Assembly: GCF_001467585.1 (NCBI RefSeq) | Contig: NZ_LNXY01000003.1 | Coordinates: 186,001 to 250,000 of the forward strand | From: Legionella drozanskii LLAP-1 | GTDB taxonomy: Bacteria; Pseudomonadota; Gammaproteobacteria; Legionellales; Legionellaceae | Direction: 5' to 3' | DNA: 64,000 bases | Shown: in pieces, positions 10,006 to 19,839 of the stretch | How positions within the stretch are numbered: position 1 is the first letter of the stretch | Layout of the letters: the number at the start of each line of letters is the position of its first letter | Position numbers and translations under genes: made by a program | Notes under the pieces: generated by a model | The model's database searches: none | Seen by the model: only the letters and a program-made list of their open reading frames with translations | What the model was told of the DNA's origin: nothing

Positions 10006-11661
10006 TTAACTCATTTTTCCCCAGGTATCTTTAAGCCCAACAACACGGTGAAAGGCACTGACCTGATCATTATCTATTTGATTAACCGCATAGTACCCAA
10101 GGCGCTCGAATTGAAACACTTCATGCAAAGGTTGTGTTAACAAAGAGGGTTCACAGAATCCTTGCCCAATCTCTAATGAGTCAGGGTTTAAAAACTGAAG
10201 AAAATCTTTTTCACGCCCAGGATTAGGATCGTTAAACAAGCGATCGTATTGATAAATTTTAACTGGCAAAGCATGCTCGCAAGATACCCAATGAATAACT
10301 CCCTTCACCTTCCGATCGCTTGGATTTTTTCCTAAAGTCTCTGCATCATAACTACAACGAAGTTCAATCACTTGGCCATGCGTATCGCGAATCACTTCAT
10401 TACAACGAATAACATAGCCATGTCTTAAACGTACTTCAGCTCCGGGCGATAAACGGAAGTATTTTTTGGGCGGATCTTCCATAAAGTCACTTTGCTCAAT
10501 ATAAATTTCTCGGCTGAAAGGAATGGTGCGACTTCCGACACTTGGATCCTGAGGATGAAAATGTGCTTGTAAATTTTCTACTTTACCTTCAGGATAATTT
10601 TCGATAACAACTTTTAAGGGTTCAAGTACACACATTGCCCGTTTTGCACTGTTATTTAATTCGCCACGAACACAGTCTTCAAGCACAGACATATCAATCA
10701 CTGAATCACTGCGTGAAATGCCTATAAGCTCACAGAATTGCTTAATCGCTGCGGGTGGATACCCTCTTTTACGCATACCACGCAATGTAGGTAATCGTGG
10801 ATCATCCCAACCTTCAACAACGTTCTGTTCAACTAGCTCTCGCAATTTACGTTTAGAAGTCACTGTATGTGATAAATTAAGACGAGCAAATTCCGTTTGA
10901 ATTGGTTTTGCAGGAACCGTTAAATTATCAACAAACCAATCATATAAAGGTCGATGATCTTGAAACTCGAGAGTACACAGCGAGTGAGTGATTTTTTCTA
11001 ATGCATCTGAAATGGGATGCGCATAATCGTACATAGGATAAATACACCAAGCGTCACCTGTACGCTGATGATGAGCATGGCGAATACGATAAATCACGGG
11101 ATCGCGCATATTCACATTAGCTGACTGCATATTGATACGAGCACGTAACACATGCGTTCCGTCAGCAAACTCGCCTGCTTTCATGCGAGTAAACAAATCA
11201 AGATTTTCCTCAACCGATCGATTACGATAAGGACTATCACGTCCAGGTTCTTGCAACGTTCCCCGATAGTCACGGATTTCTTCCATGCTCAAACTATCAA
11301 CATAGGCCTTAGCTTGCTTAATCAGATCAACCGCGTAATCATATAATTGCTGATAGTAATCAGAAGAATGGGTCATCTCACACCATTCAAAACCTAGCCA
11401 ACGTACATCCTCAATAATGGCGTTGACGTATTCCTCTTCTTCTTTAATTGGATTTGTATCATCAAAACGTAAATAGCAACGGCCTTTAAATTCTTCCGCT
11501 AAACCAAAATTTAAGCAAATTGATTTTGCATGGCCTACATGTAAATAACCGTTTGGCTCTGGTGGAAAACGGGTAATTAACTCTTTGTGCTTACCACTTG
11601 CGAGTTCATCTGCAACTAGTTGACGTATAAAATGGGGTCTTTTTTCACTGCTTTCTGTCAT
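10006..11661 (-). CDS. glnS: Glutaminyl-tRNA synthetase
   Basis: Charges tRNA-Gln directly, as is typical of gammaproteobacteria. The 551 residues match GlnS length. HIGH appears as HVGH in FPPEPNGYLHVGHAKSICLN and the KMSKS loop as TSKRKLRELV. GlnS features also include YLRFDDTNP, TGDAWCIYPMYDYAHPISDA and TLRGMRKRGYPP. The C-terminal half is the two-barrel anticodon domain. It lies 11 bases downstream of trpA and upstream of cysS in the same direction. Confidence 0.97.
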   Translation of the reverse strand: MTESSEKRPHFIRQLVADELASGKHKELITRFPPEPNGYLHVGHAKSICLNFGLAEEFKGRCYLRFDDTNPIKEEEEYVNAIIEDVRWLGFEWCEMTHSSDYYQQLYDYAVDLIKQAKAYVDSLSMEEIRDYRGTLQEPGRDSPYRNRSVEENLDLFTRMKAGEFADGTHVLRARINMQSANVNMRDPVIYRIRHAHHQRTGDAWCIYPMYDYAHPISDALEKITHSLCTLEFQDHRPLYDWFVDNLTVPAKPIQTEFARLNLSHTVTSKRKLRELVEQNVVEGWDDPRLPTLRGMRKRGYPPAAIKQFCELIGISRSDSVIDMSVLEDCVRGELNNSAKRAMCVLEPLKVVIENYPEGKVENLQAHFHPQDPSVGSRTIPFSREIYIEQSDFMEDPPKKYFRLSPGAEVRLRHGYVIRCNEVIRDTHGQVIELRCSYDAETLGKNPSDRKVKGVIHWVSCEHALPVKIYQYDRLFNDPNPGREKDFLQFLNPDSLEIGQGFCEPSLLTQPLHEVFQFERLGYYAVNQIDNDQVSAFHRVVGLKDTWGKMS

Positions 11662-11672
11662 AATCGTTTCCG

Positions 11673-12476
11673 TTAATTATCCATCGCTGATCGCATATCA
11701 CCTATTAGAGAAGCACCCGCTGCTAATGCATTTTCCGAAGAGCTATAAGCATCAAAAATGCGGCTAATCAGGGCTGCCCCAACAATAACTCCATCCGCAA
11801 ATTCTGCAACTTCTGCAGCCATTGCGGGAGTCTTAATCCCAAATCCCACCATGAGTGGTAATTGAGTTTGCGACTTTCTATAGCGATACAATTCTTTCAC
11901 TTTATTTAAATCAATATCACTTGATCCCGTCACCCCTTTTAAGGACACATAATAAAGATAGCCATTTCCATATTGGTCAATCATCGCCATGCGTTCATCG
12001 GAAGTGGTAGGCGAACATAAATAGATACTATGTAAATCATAGGTCTGCCAAAGGGGAGCTATCATTTCACTCTCTTCAGGAGGTAAATCCACAAGTATTG
12101 TACCATCAACTCCTACTTGCTTGGCTCGTTTGGCAAAGGCTTCATAACCGTATTGTTCAATCGGGTTTAAATAGCCCATTAAAACAATCGGAGTATCCTT
12201 GTCGCGTTCGCGAAATTTATTAATCATTTCCAATACACTTTCGCAACTCACATTATAAGCTAAAGCGCGCTCCATCGCAGCCTGGATTATTGCACCTTCA
12301 GCCATAGGATCTGAAAAAGGAATCCCAATTTCCAAAATGTCTGCACCAGCAGCGACAAGTTCGTGCATCAAAGAAACAGTCATATCGGGATGCGGGTCGC
12401 CCGCGGTAATATAAGGGCTTAACATCTTTTTACCACTCGCCTGCAATTGTGCTAAGGTTTTATCAATTCGATTCAT
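11673..12476 (-). CDS. trpA: Tryptophan synthase alpha subunit
   Basis: Cleaves indole-3-glycerol phosphate to indole, which is channelled to TrpB. The TIM-barrel protein has 267 residues. The catalytic acids are in LEIGIPFSDP (Glu of EIG and Asp of SDP), and the phosphate-binding motif is GFGIKTP followed by GVIVGAALI. It follows trpB by 15 bases. The anthranilate-branch genes (trpEGDC) are not in the window, so the trp genes are split in this genome. Confidence 0.97.
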   Translation of the reverse strand: MNRIDKTLAQLQASGKKMLSPYITAGDPHPDMTVSLMHELVAAGADILEIGIPFSDPMAEGAIIQAAMERALAYNVSCESVLEMINKFRERDKDTPIVLMGYLNPIEQYGYEAFAKRAKQVGVDGTILVDLPPEESEMIAPLWQTYDLHSIYLCSPTTSDERMAMIDQYGNGYLYYVSLKGVTGSSDIDLNKVKELYRYRKSQTQLPLMVGFGIKTPAMAAEVAEFADGVIVGAALISRIFDAYSSSENALAAGASLIGDMRSAMDN

Positions 12477-12491
12477 AGAATACCCTTTAAA

Positions 12492-13691
12492 CTACACAGA
12501 TAAATTATCAATACTGGCAACGGTATGCATATCTTTATCACCCCGACCAGATAAATTGACAATAATTCGTTGAGATGGCTCCATGGTTTTAGCAAGCTTC
12601 ATCGCATAAGCAACGGCATGACTGGATTCTAGTGCAGGAATAATTCCTTCAACTCGGGTTAGAGTACGGAACGCATCAAGCGCTTCTTCATCATTAATTG
12701 GCACATAGTTTACTCTGCCAATGTCTTTTAGATAAGCATGTTCTGGTCCGACACCTGGATAATCCAGTCCCGCTGAGATGGAGTGAGTGTCTTTTATTTG
12801 TCCATATTCATCGCAGAGCAAGTAAGTCCGATTCCCATGTAAAATACCCGGTTTACCTGCAATCAATGATGCGGAATGCTGCCCCGTTTCCAAGCCTTTA
12901 CCAGCTGCCTCAACGCCATAAATTGCCACTGATTTATCTTGTAAAAAAGGATAAAACAAGCCGATGGCATTCGAGCCTCCTCCAACACAAGCCACTAAGG
13001 CATCGGGAAGTTGTCCTGTTTTTTCTAAAATCTGTGCTCTTGCTTCACGACCAATAATCGATTGAAAGTCGCGAACCATTTGCGGGTAAGGATGCGGCCC
13101 CGCCACTGTACCAATAATATAAAAGGTGTCATCAACATGAGCCACCCAATCACGCATCGCTTCGTTTAAAGCATCTTTCAAGGTTTTAGAGCCCGAATTG
13201 ACGGGTACAACTTCGGCGCCTAAGAGTTTCATCCGATAAACATTGGAAGCCTGGCGTTTAATATCTTCAGAGCCCATATAAACTACGCACTCTAAACCAA
13301 GTTTTGCGGCAACCGTTGCCGAGGCAACCCCATGCTGCCCTGCGCCAGTTTCTGCAATAATCCGTGTTTTTCCCATGCGCTTAGCAAGCAGCGCTTGACC
13401 TACCGTATTATTAATTTTGTGTGCGCCGGTGTGATTCAGATCTTCTCGTTTTAGATAAATTTGCCCCCCACCTATTCGAGCAGAGAGATGCTCTGCGTGA
13501 TATAGCGGCGTGGCACGACCGACGTAGTCTGATAACTCTGTAGTAAATTCAGCCAAAAACTCTGGATCGTTGCGATAACGTTGATACGCTTTTTTTAGTT
13601 CTTCCAAAGCATCAATCAGAGTATCGGCTACAAACATGCCCCCATAAGGCCCAAAGTGGCCATGCTCATCAGGAAGTTCTTTTTCACTCAT
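12492..13691 (-). CDS. trpB: Tryptophan synthase beta subunit
   Basis: PLP enzyme that condenses indole with serine to give tryptophan. The PLP lysine lies in HTGAHKINN and the phosphate loop in [12 protein letters not shown]. The start is the ATG at 13691, giving a 399-residue protein that begins [18 protein letters not shown], the normal TrpB N terminus; an in-frame upstream codon would add eight odd residues. This ATG overlaps the trpF stop by eight bases, suggesting translational coupling. Confidence 0.97.
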   Translation of the reverse strand: MSEKELPDEHGHFGPYGGMFVADTLIDALEELKKAYQRYRNDPEFLAEFTTELSDYVGRATPLYHAEHLSARIGGGQIYLKREDLNHTGAHKINNTVGQALLAKRMGKTRIIAETGAGQHGVASATVAAKLGLECVVYMGSEDIKRQASNVYRMKLLGAEVVPVNSGSKTLKDALNEAMRDWVAHVDDTFYIIGTVAGPHPYPQMVRDFQSIIGREARAQILEKTGQLPDALVACVGGGSNAIGLFYPFLQDKSVAIYGVEAAGKGLETGQHSASLIAGKPGILHGNRTYLLCDEYGQIKDTHSISAGLDYPGVGPEHAYLKDIGRVNYVPINDEEALDAFRTLTRVEGIIPALESSHAVAYAMKLAKTMEPSQRIIVNLSGRGDKDMHTVASIDNLSV

Positions 13692-14316
13692 TTTTCCCCC
13701 GTAACGCAGATACAAATTGACTCATTTTTTCATGATCCTTGATTCCATGGGATGATTCAATTCCACTGCACACATCCACTGCATATGGAAAGCATTTACT
13801 AACCGCTACACCAACATTTGTTGGATTCAAACCACCCGATAAAATAAAGGGCTTCTCGAGATTTCGTGGAATAAGTCCCCAATCAAAGGTTTTACCTGTG
13901 CCACCATAACTACTCTCGGATGGCGTGTCTAAAAGAATGGCTGAGGCTTGTTGATAGTCGGCGCTGCACTTATAAATGGATGCTGCAGTACTTACCTGTA
14001 ACGCTTTGATATAAGGTTTTTTGAATTGGCTGCAAAACTCAGGAGACTCTTCTCCATGAAACTGTAGCCAAACAATGGGCAATTCATTAAGAATCTCATC
14101 AACCAGTAAGGATGAAGGATTAACTAGAACTGCCACTGCGTCAACAAACACGGGTAATTGACGTAATATTTTTTTTGCTTGAGTCAGCGAAACGCACCGT
14201 GGGCTTTTCGGATAAAAAATGAACCCAATTGCATCTACACCAAGTTCTGCAGCGTAGGCAATATCTTCTTCGCGGGTCATTCCGCACATTTTTATTCGCA
14301 CTCGAGCATTAGTCAA
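13684..14316 (-). CDS. trpF: Phosphoribosylanthranilate isomerase
   Basis: Isomerises phosphoribosyl-anthranilate to CdRP in tryptophan synthesis. The 210-residue barrel has [10 protein letters not shown] (catalytic Cys), [40 protein letters not shown] (catalytic Asp) and [12 protein letters not shown]. The start appears to be a TTG placed directly after the truA stop, in the string TAATTG; the first in-frame ATG is ten codons in and would cut into the first strand. TTG initiation and zero spacing suggest coupling to truA translation. Confidence 0.95.
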   Translation of the reverse strand: MTNARVRIKMCGMTREEDIAYAAELGVDAIGFIFYPKSPRCVSLTQAKKILRQLPVFVDAVAVLVNPSSLLVDEILNELPIVWLQFHGEESPEFCSQFKKPYIKALQVSTAASIYKCSADYQQASAILLDTPSESSYGGTGKTFDWGLIPRNLEKPFILSGGLNPTNVGVAVSKCFPYAVDVCSGIESSHGIKDHEKMSQFVSALRGKNE

Positions 14317-15105
14317 TTAGCGCTCCCAAAGAAATAGAGGCCCGGGATTGGTTTGTATGACACTAAATTCTTTTGGATAGGCAACTCCTACTAAGTATAA
14401 ACCATAGGGTGGTGCTGTTTCCGCGCCAAGTCGTCTATCCTTAGCCTGTAATACCTCTTGCACCCAGATACTGGTTCTTTTTCCAGAACCCACTGCCATT
14501 AATACCCCTGCAATATTTCTTACCATATGATGTAAGAATGCATTCGCAGTGATATCAATCATTACCAAATCACCGGTACGCGTCACCTGTAGATGATGCA
14601 CATTGCGCATTGGTGTATTCGACTGACATTCTACAGAACGAAAGGAAGTGTAGTCGTTTTCACCGATTAAATGCTGACCAGCCTCTTGCATTGCTTTGTG
14701 ATCCAATTGACGATATTGCCAAGTCACATTAGATCGCAACAGTGCCGGTCGAATAGGCGAATTATATATAATGTACCTGTAACGTCGTGATAAAGCAGAG
14801 TAGCGTGCGTGAAAATTATCAGGCATCTCACGACCCCATTTTACACAAACATCCTTAGGTAAAAATGAATTAGCCCCATGAATCCAAGAACGAATGGTTC
14901 GTTCTTTCTCGCAATCAAAATGAATAATCTGGTTTGTTGCATGAACCCCTGTATCGGTTCTGCCAGCACAGATTATGCTAGTCTCAGTGTCCGCTACTTT
15001 CGTTAAGGCATGCTCTAAAACTTGCTGAACCGTATGCAGGCCAGTCTGCGCTTGCCAGCCATGATACTGGCTACCATCGTATTCAACCCCTAAGGCAATA
15101 CGCAT
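14317..15105 (-). CDS. truA: tRNA pseudouridine(38-40) synthase
   Basis: Makes pseudouridine at positions 38-40 in the anticodon arm of many tRNAs. The catalytic Asp is in CAGRTDTGVHA, and the family segments MRIALGVEYDGSQYHGWQ, FHARYSALSRRYRY and FLHHMVRNIAG are all present. The start at 15105 (MRIALG) matches the family N terminus; ATG at 15111 and more distal codons are possible but add atypical residues. It heads the minus-strand block truA-trpF-trpB-trpA-glnS-cysS. A hairpin with a downstream U-run lies in its upstream region (see 15188-15237). Confidence 0.95.
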   Translation of the reverse strand: MRIALGVEYDGSQYHGWQAQTGLHTVQQVLEHALTKVADTETSIICAGRTDTGVHATNQIIHFDCEKERTIRSWIHGANSFLPKDVCVKWGREMPDNFHARYSALSRRYRYIIYNSPIRPALLRSNVTWQYRQLDHKAMQEAGQHLIGENDYTSFRSVECQSNTPMRNVHHLQVTRTGDLVMIDITANAFLHHMVRNIAGVLMAVGSGKRTSIWVQEVLQAKDRRLGAETAPPYGLYLVGVAYPKEFSVIQTNPGPLFLWER

Positions 15106-15187
15106 TAGCATTTCCTGCTGGAAAATGGCCAATGTATAACACCCCAATACTTTTGTCTAGATTTCTCTTGGTATTTCATAATGCTAG

Positions 15188-15237
15188 GCAAAAAAAACGA
15201 AATCCCATGCAGAAATACTTCGTATTTCGAATGCATG
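15188..15237 (-). terminator. Hairpin plus U-run upstream of truA (possible attenuator)
   Basis: On the minus strand CATGCA (15232-15237 complement) and its partner at 15206-15211 enclose an inner 7-bp stem, GAAATAC with GTATTTC, and a three-base loop. About eight bases later the transcript would carry a run of eight U (plus-strand A-run at 15190-15197). It sits about 80 bases before the truA start, so it could attenuate the truA-trp block. The gap between stem and U-run is longer than ideal. Confidence 0.4.
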
Positions 15238-15358
15238 CGACATTTATTTGTCAAAATGGTTAATTTAGCAACCATATTATAAAGAATTGCGAATTTCATT
15301 GCATATCGAGTCACAGTATTTCATAATTTTGCACTCAAAATCTTTCTTCATGTATAAA

Positions 15359-16222
15359 ATGACAGCATTACTCTTAGATGGTAAAAAAGCCGCAACACAG
15401 CTAAAAGAAGATATTAAAGAAGCTGTTGCCAATTGCGTAGCACAAGGGCAAAAAGCACCCGGCTTGGCAGTCATTTTGGTTGGTAGTGATCCAGCCTCCA
15501 ATATTTACGTCGCTAACAAACGCAAGGCCTGCCTGGAAGTTGGCTTTAATTCCTATGCCTATGATTTGCCGGAAAACACTTCCGAAAAAGAATTGCTTGA
15601 ATTAATTGACCAATTAAATCATTCAACGGAGGTAGACGGCATTCTCGTTCAATTACCCTTACCTGATTCCATTGATACCAACAAAGTAATCGAGTGCATC
15701 AGCCCGACAAAAGATGTAGATGGATTTCATCCCTACAACATAGGCCGTCTTGTACAACGAAACCCCCTACTCAGACCTTGCACACCCTATGGAATCATTC
15801 ATTTATTATCCTATTATCAAATTCCTCTGGTTGGAGTAAGCGCTTTAGTGATTGGTGCATCGAATATTGTTGGCCGACCCATGGCGATGGAATTTTTATT
15901 GGCTGCATCAACCGTAACTATTTGTCATCGTTTTACTCAAAATCTGGAGAAATTTGTACGAGCTGCTGACATTATTGTTGTTGCGACAGGAGTTCAAGAT
16001 GTTCTGGATGTTAATTGGTTAAATAAGAAGCAAATTATCGTCGATGTAGGCATGCATCGTTTAGCTGACGGAAAATTACGTGGGGATGTTGATTTCGAGC
16101 GTGCAAAAGATATCGTTTCTTGGATAACCCCTGTACCTGGTGGTGTAGGCCCAATGACGATAGCTACCCTATTACAAAATACACTTTTAGCTGCGAATTA
16201 TCACTCTCATCCAGCTAGCTAA
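15359..16222 (+). CDS. folD: Methylenetetrahydrofolate dehydrogenase/cyclohydrolase
   Basis: Bifunctional enzyme that interconverts 5,10-methylene-, methenyl- and 10-formyl-tetrahydrofolate with NADP. Motifs are the catalytic Lys in [25 protein letters not shown], the NADP loop [14 protein letters not shown], and [18 protein letters not shown]. The family N terminus corresponds to [10 protein letters not shown] at 15359 (287 residues). ATG 15350 is three codons upstream and equally possible, and no good Shine-Dalgarno distinguishes them. It is divergent from truA. Confidence 0.95.
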   Translation: MTALLLDGKKAATQLKEDIKEAVANCVAQGQKAPGLAVILVGSDPASNIYVANKRKACLEVGFNSYAYDLPENTSEKELLELIDQLNHSTEVDGILVQLPLPDSIDTNKVIECISPTKDVDGFHPYNIGRLVQRNPLLRPCTPYGIIHLLSYYQIPLVGVSALVIGASNIVGRPMAMEFLLAASTVTICHRFTQNLEKFVRAADIIVVATGVQDVLDVNWLNKKQIIVDVGMHRLADGKLRGDVDFERAKDIVSWITPVPGGVGPMTIATLLQNTLLAANYHSHPAS

Positions 16223-16240
16223 TGGCCGGTTTGATCTCAG

Positions 16241-16432
16241 TTAGCGATCAAGCTCATCCCAATCAAACTCTCCATCTAATTCATCGAATTCTTCTTTTAA
16301 GCGTTTACGCTCAAGTTTTTCTTCAAGCATTTTTCGTACTTGCCTTTTATGGCTTAATTTTTCTTTATCCTCTTCGTCTTCATAGGAATAGTCGGTAAAT
16401 GAATGATTATCATATTCTCTTCGCAAGCTCAT
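16241..16432 (-). CDS. Small highly charged protein (PA3496-like)
   Basis: 63 residues, very rich in Glu, Asp, Lys and Arg, with a helical core KRQVRKMLEEKLERKRLKEE and an acidic tail. A strong Shine-Dalgarno (GGGAGG, five bases before ATG 16432) supports translation. The Arg/Lys-rich helix followed by acidic residues resembles the short PA3496-type proteins seen after core genes in many gammaproteobacteria; I recognise the pattern, not a motif, so the name is tentative. It is convergent with folD, 18 bases from the folD stop. Confidence 0.75.
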   Translation of the reverse strand: MSLRREYDNHSFTDYSYEDEEDKEKLSHKRQVRKMLEEKLERKRLKEEFDELDGEFDWDELDR

Positions 16433-16548
16433 AATTGCCTCCCTATAGCTTAGAAGATTTAACTTGTTGCTAGACTAGAGCTACCTCAAACTAAGTATAG
16501 TGCAATATTTGCTATTCAAGAGCTGATATAGGCCCAGAAAAGGCATCT

Positions 16549-17688
16549 CTATATTTTGATAAAAATTTTCTTGCGATAAAGAATAGAAAGGATAAACAAC
16601 CAAAATAACGTATAGCTTATTGCATAGAGCAAAGAAGCATTTTCCGGTGATGCCCAACCAAAAAGCGCTTTAGTAATTCCCATTTTTAAAGTTTCAGGCA
16701 AACCATCTGCTGCTCGATTAACAATAATGATTGTCTGTATTTTGAGGAAAAAAATATGTAAAAAATACACTGCAAGAGCATTAGCGCCAAAGATTTCAAA
16801 AGGCTTAGACCAGGTCTTCCACCCTTTAACATCGTTAAGCCAATAGCACAAAGCCAAGATAACAAGCGCCCACCCCCCAGTCCATAATACATAGGAACTT
16901 GTCCATAAAGTTTTATTAATTGGAAACCATATGCCCCAATACCACCCAAGTATTAATGCGATAAAACCACTCACCCATAGACCTTCCAATTTTTTTCGGC
17001 GAGTATAACGAGAGCGTAACCAAAAGCCGGTCAAATTTCCTAGCAATGCAGTAGCGATGGCGGGAAGTGTACTTAAAAGCCCTTCTGGATCATAAAATTT
17101 GCCATATAAATGAGCAGGAGAGAAAATTAAGCGGTCAACATAAGCAGCAAAATTACCTTCGAATGTTAAATTGTCAGCTCCATATCCCGGTACATTAGCC
17201 AAAATCATGATTAACCAATAGACAACTAACAGCAATGCCATAATCAGCGCTTGAGTTTCCATTCGTGTCGTTAAAAATAATAAGGAACCCACAAAATAGC
17301 AGATGGCAATTCGCTGCAGGACCCCATAAACGCGAAACGTGGAAAAATGAAAATAGGGGAGTGCATTAAGCAATAGACCTATAAAAAAAATAAGCAGACT
17401 TCGTTTTAAAATTTTAATGAACAATTGCTGCGAAGATAAATGATCCAACTCACTCGCCTTCGACAAACTAAATACCGAAGCAACTCCAACAATAAAGATA
17501 AACCAGGGAAACACTAGATCAGCTAAAGTACAGCCGTTCCAGGAGGAATGTTCGAGCCAGGAATAGGCCGTGCGATTTCCCGGGCTATTGACTAGAATCA
17601 TTAAAGCAATCGTCATCCCGCGGAAAACATCAAGCGATAATAATCGAGAAAATTTGTTTTCCTGTGTAGTTTTTGTCGATGAGCTCAT
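16549..17688 (-). CDS. Multi-pass acyltransferase (HGSNAT/YeiB-like, DUF5009 type)
   Basis: Integral membrane protein with about ten hydrophobic helices. Its first part, RLLSLDVFRGMTIALMILVN, then HSSWNGCTLADLVFPWFIF, is the signature of the heparan-alpha-glucosaminide N-acetyltransferase-like and DUF5009 group, which moves acetyl groups across membranes onto sugars. The conserved His-Ser-Ser-Trp-Asn and Asp-Leu-Val-Phe-Pro-Trp-Phe segments are intact. The start at 17688 overlaps the stop of the preceding oxygenase-like gene as ATGA, which fixes the start and implies coupling. The natural substrate is unknown; a cell-wall or surface-glycan sugar is plausible. Confidence 0.85.
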   Translation of the reverse strand: MSSSTKTTQENKFSRLLSLDVFRGMTIALMILVNSPGNRTAYSWLEHSSWNGCTLADLVFPWFIFIVGVASVFSLSKASELDHLSSQQLFIKILKRSLLIFFIGLLLNALPYFHFSTFRVYGVLQRIAICYFVGSLLFLTTRMETQALIMALLLVVYWLIMILANVPGYGADNLTFEGNFAAYVDRLIFSPAHLYGKFYDPEGLLSTLPAIATALLGNLTGFWLRSRYTRRKKLEGLWVSGFIALILGWYWGIWFPINKTLWTSSYVLWTGGWALVILALCYWLNDVKGWKTWSKPFEIFGANALAVYFLHIFFLKIQTIIIVNRAADGLPETLKMGITKALFGWASPENASLLYAISYTLFWLFILSILYRKKIFIKI

Positions 17689-18491
17689 GCCGTTCCTGCA
17701 TACCATTTATGTGTTTCTGTTCTCGGCAGCGCCGACACCCCATGCGCATCAATAAACGCCACAATTGCCCATCTAGCAAACGGTTTTCCAAGATGTGTTT
17801 CATCTAGCTGTATCACATCATGCCAACCGGCAGAATATTCATCAGTGGTGATAATTTGCTTGTAATTTGAGGAAAGCATAAAAATTGCATGCTCTTTTTT
17901 ATGTTCTACCGTTTTTAAACTCTCCGGAGAAGACCCTATTCGTAAACCGGGACAACTTTCTGCGACAGCCAAAGTACAGGATCCAGCGTCAAAATGAGGT
18001 TTTGCAAGGTATTTCCCTGATTCTGACCATTCATACTTTAAAAATCGCAAAAGAATGTGCACATTTTCGGTAGCAAAAACCTTATCTACGATTCCAATAA
18101 ATTGGTTTTCAAACAGTTGTAAAATAGTATGCACTGTTTCATACACCAATTCCCAAATGGGTTTAGCTTTTAACATAAAATCATTAACAACGGGATTTTC
18201 CTCAAGAAATTTCTCATATTTTTTAAATAACGCAGGATGAAAATGAAAAAAATCTTTAGAGTCATTATAGAGATGATCGCCTGCATTCCGCTGTTTAAAT
18301 CCTACGTCACCTCTACGATGTTGAGGTGCTATTGTAAAATCAATATGGCGCTTAATTGACTCAGGCTCTTCTAAAAATTTGAAAAAAGAGTCAATAGCTT
18401 GTTGCAGGAGTTCTGAAGCGATAGGAAATGGAACTTGTACATAGTTTTTCTGTTGTAAGTGTTGAAAAATTGCCTCACTCATTAAAACCAT
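17685..18491 (-). CDS. 2-oxoglutarate/Fe(II) oxygenase-like protein
   Basis: 268 soluble residues. YLAKPHFDAGSCTLAVAES contains the HxD iron motif, followed by PGLRIGS. The later segment GWHDVIQL provides the distal His and FARWAIVAFID the Arg that binds 2-oxoglutarate. The order and spacing resemble isopenicillin N synthase-like oxygenases, though overall similarity is low. A weak Shine-Dalgarno (GAGAGA) precedes ATG 18491. It overlaps the acyltransferase by four bases (ATGA), so the two products may modify the same molecule. The substrate is unknown. Confidence 0.7.
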   Translation of the reverse strand: MVLMSEAIFQHLQQKNYVQVPFPIASELLQQAIDSFFKFLEEPESIKRHIDFTIAPQHRRGDVGFKQRNAGDHLYNDSKDFFHFHPALFKKYEKFLEENPVVNDFMLKAKPIWELVYETVHTILQLFENQFIGIVDKVFATENVHILLRFLKYEWSESGKYLAKPHFDAGSCTLAVAESCPGLRIGSSPESLKTVEHKKEHAIFMLSSNYKQIITTDEYSAGWHDVIQLDETHLGKPFARWAIVAFIDAHGVSALPRTETHKWYAGTA

Positions 18492-18567
18492 AATTCTCTC
18501 TTATTCCCTTTAGCGCTGTAAATCAAATCGCTACATACTAACGGTAAATGTTTCAAGGGGCAATCAA

Positions 18568-19524
18568 TTACTCCATCTGCCCCTTGATACTCTTTAATCC
18601 ATGAATTGGTATATCAATATGATAAATGTAATGTTGAATGATTTGTTTAGCTTGCTCGGTCGTGAGCGGCTTTGTCAGCGCACCTTCCATGCTGTAGTCA
18701 TCACAATCATATTTAACAATATCCGCTTGATAACCGGTCAGCGCAATGATAGGGACATGGTATTCAGTCCCTTGTTCCAATTGTCGTATTTTTTTAGATA
18801 CCACATAGCCTGAAGTATCCTCTAACCCAATATCCATAAACACAAGGTCATATTTTCCTGGTTCAAATAGCAGGGCTGCTTTATCGCCAGATTCAGCTAC
18901 ATCAACATGACAATCAAGTTGCATTAATAATGATTGCGCTGCTTTTTGTGCAATTGAATTATCTTCAACCATAAGTACTCTAGGAGGCTTTTTATCTGAA
19001 AAATTCTCTATATTCTGTTGTGTGGGTGCAATAGTAATAGGTTTTTCGTTATAAGCTTGTAATTGGTTTTTAACTTTTCTTAGTTGCTCTTTAATTCGTT
19101 TTGTTTCGGTGATATCTGTTAAGACGCAGACTAAGCCAATAACTTCTTCATTTTTATCAAATAAAGGAATTCTTTTTGACAGATAGTAAACAATATCACT
19201 ATTTTTATTAACGACTGGAGCTTCTTGCACATCATAAATAGGCTCTTTAGATAACAAAGCATTGATATCATCGCGTTTAAGCATTTCACTTCGTTCTGCT
19301 GACCAATTAGCGTGCGAAGTGAGCTTTTTATAAGGACGGCTGCCAATAATTTCTTCATTGTTGTCAATGCCAAGTAAACTGCGGAAATTACGGTTACAGC
19401 CTATCAAAGAGCAATGTTTATCTAATAAATAGACAATATTTGGCATACAATCAATAACATCAAGATAAAATTGATTCATATCCATAGTATTTTTTGGGCT
19501 CGTGGACTTAATTGAGCGCGACAT
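18568..19524 (-). CDS. PAS domain plus C-terminal receiver domain protein
   Basis: 318 residues. A PAS domain at about 20-140 (PNIVYLLDKHCSLIGCNRNF, then GLVCVLTDITETKRIKEQL) is followed by a short coiled linker and a receiver domain at about 183-305. Receiver residues present are the acidic pair in MVEDN, the phospho-acceptor Asp in LVFMDIGLED, Thr in ALTG and Lys in TKPL. No kinase or output domain lies between or after them. It may be a phosphorelay intermediate for a hybrid kinase elsewhere, or the remnant of a hybrid kinase that lost its HATPase domain. A GGAG ribosome site precedes the ATG. Confidence 0.85.
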   Translation of the reverse strand: MSRSIKSTSPKNTMDMNQFYLDVIDCMPNIVYLLDKHCSLIGCNRNFRSLLGIDNNEEIIGSRPYKKLTSHANWSAERSEMLKRDDINALLSKEPIYDVQEAPVVNKNSDIVYYLSKRIPLFDKNEEVIGLVCVLTDITETKRIKEQLRKVKNQLQAYNEKPITIAPTQQNIENFSDKKPPRVLMVEDNSIAQKAAQSLLMQLDCHVDVAESGDKAALLFEPGKYDLVFMDIGLEDTSGYVVSKKIRQLEQGTEYHVPIIALTGYQADIVKYDCDDYSMEGALTKPLTTEQAKQIIQHYIYHIDIPIHGLKSIKGQME

Positions 19525-19839
19525 GCTTCTTCTCCAAAGAAAGTACTTTTATGAAGTATAGTACATCCATTAATACAAGTGACTGACTTAACCGATTGAA
19601 ATTTAGAATTAAATTTTGATGTTTAGGAATTTAAAAATAACTTTATACCGCGAGATTTTAATTTTTCATTTAATCTATTCTTAATCTTATTGTGCAATAA
19701 TCAAACGAAAAGCATGCTTGATTTGTTAAATGACTTTCTATAACATGTTTGCAGATTTTGCTAAAAAAAGGGTCATAGTATGGAAATTATGGCTTTGTGA
19801 AAGTAGGTCAACCTAATTTTATTGCAGATGGAGATGTTT
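19525..19839. other. Divergent intergenic region, PAS-receiver gene and transporter
   Basis: 315 AT-rich bases without a credible gene. On the minus side a TATACT -10-like box lies within a GTACT...AGTAC inverted repeat near 19541-19562, upstream of the PAS-receiver gene. On the plus side GGAG at 19830-19833 is the ribosome site of the transporter. I see no convincing operator or structured RNA. Confidence 0.4.

Noticed and set aside
15105-15314. 69-codon minus frame between truA and folD.
   Set aside because: Composition is poor, and the hairpin and U-run in it fit an untranslated leader.
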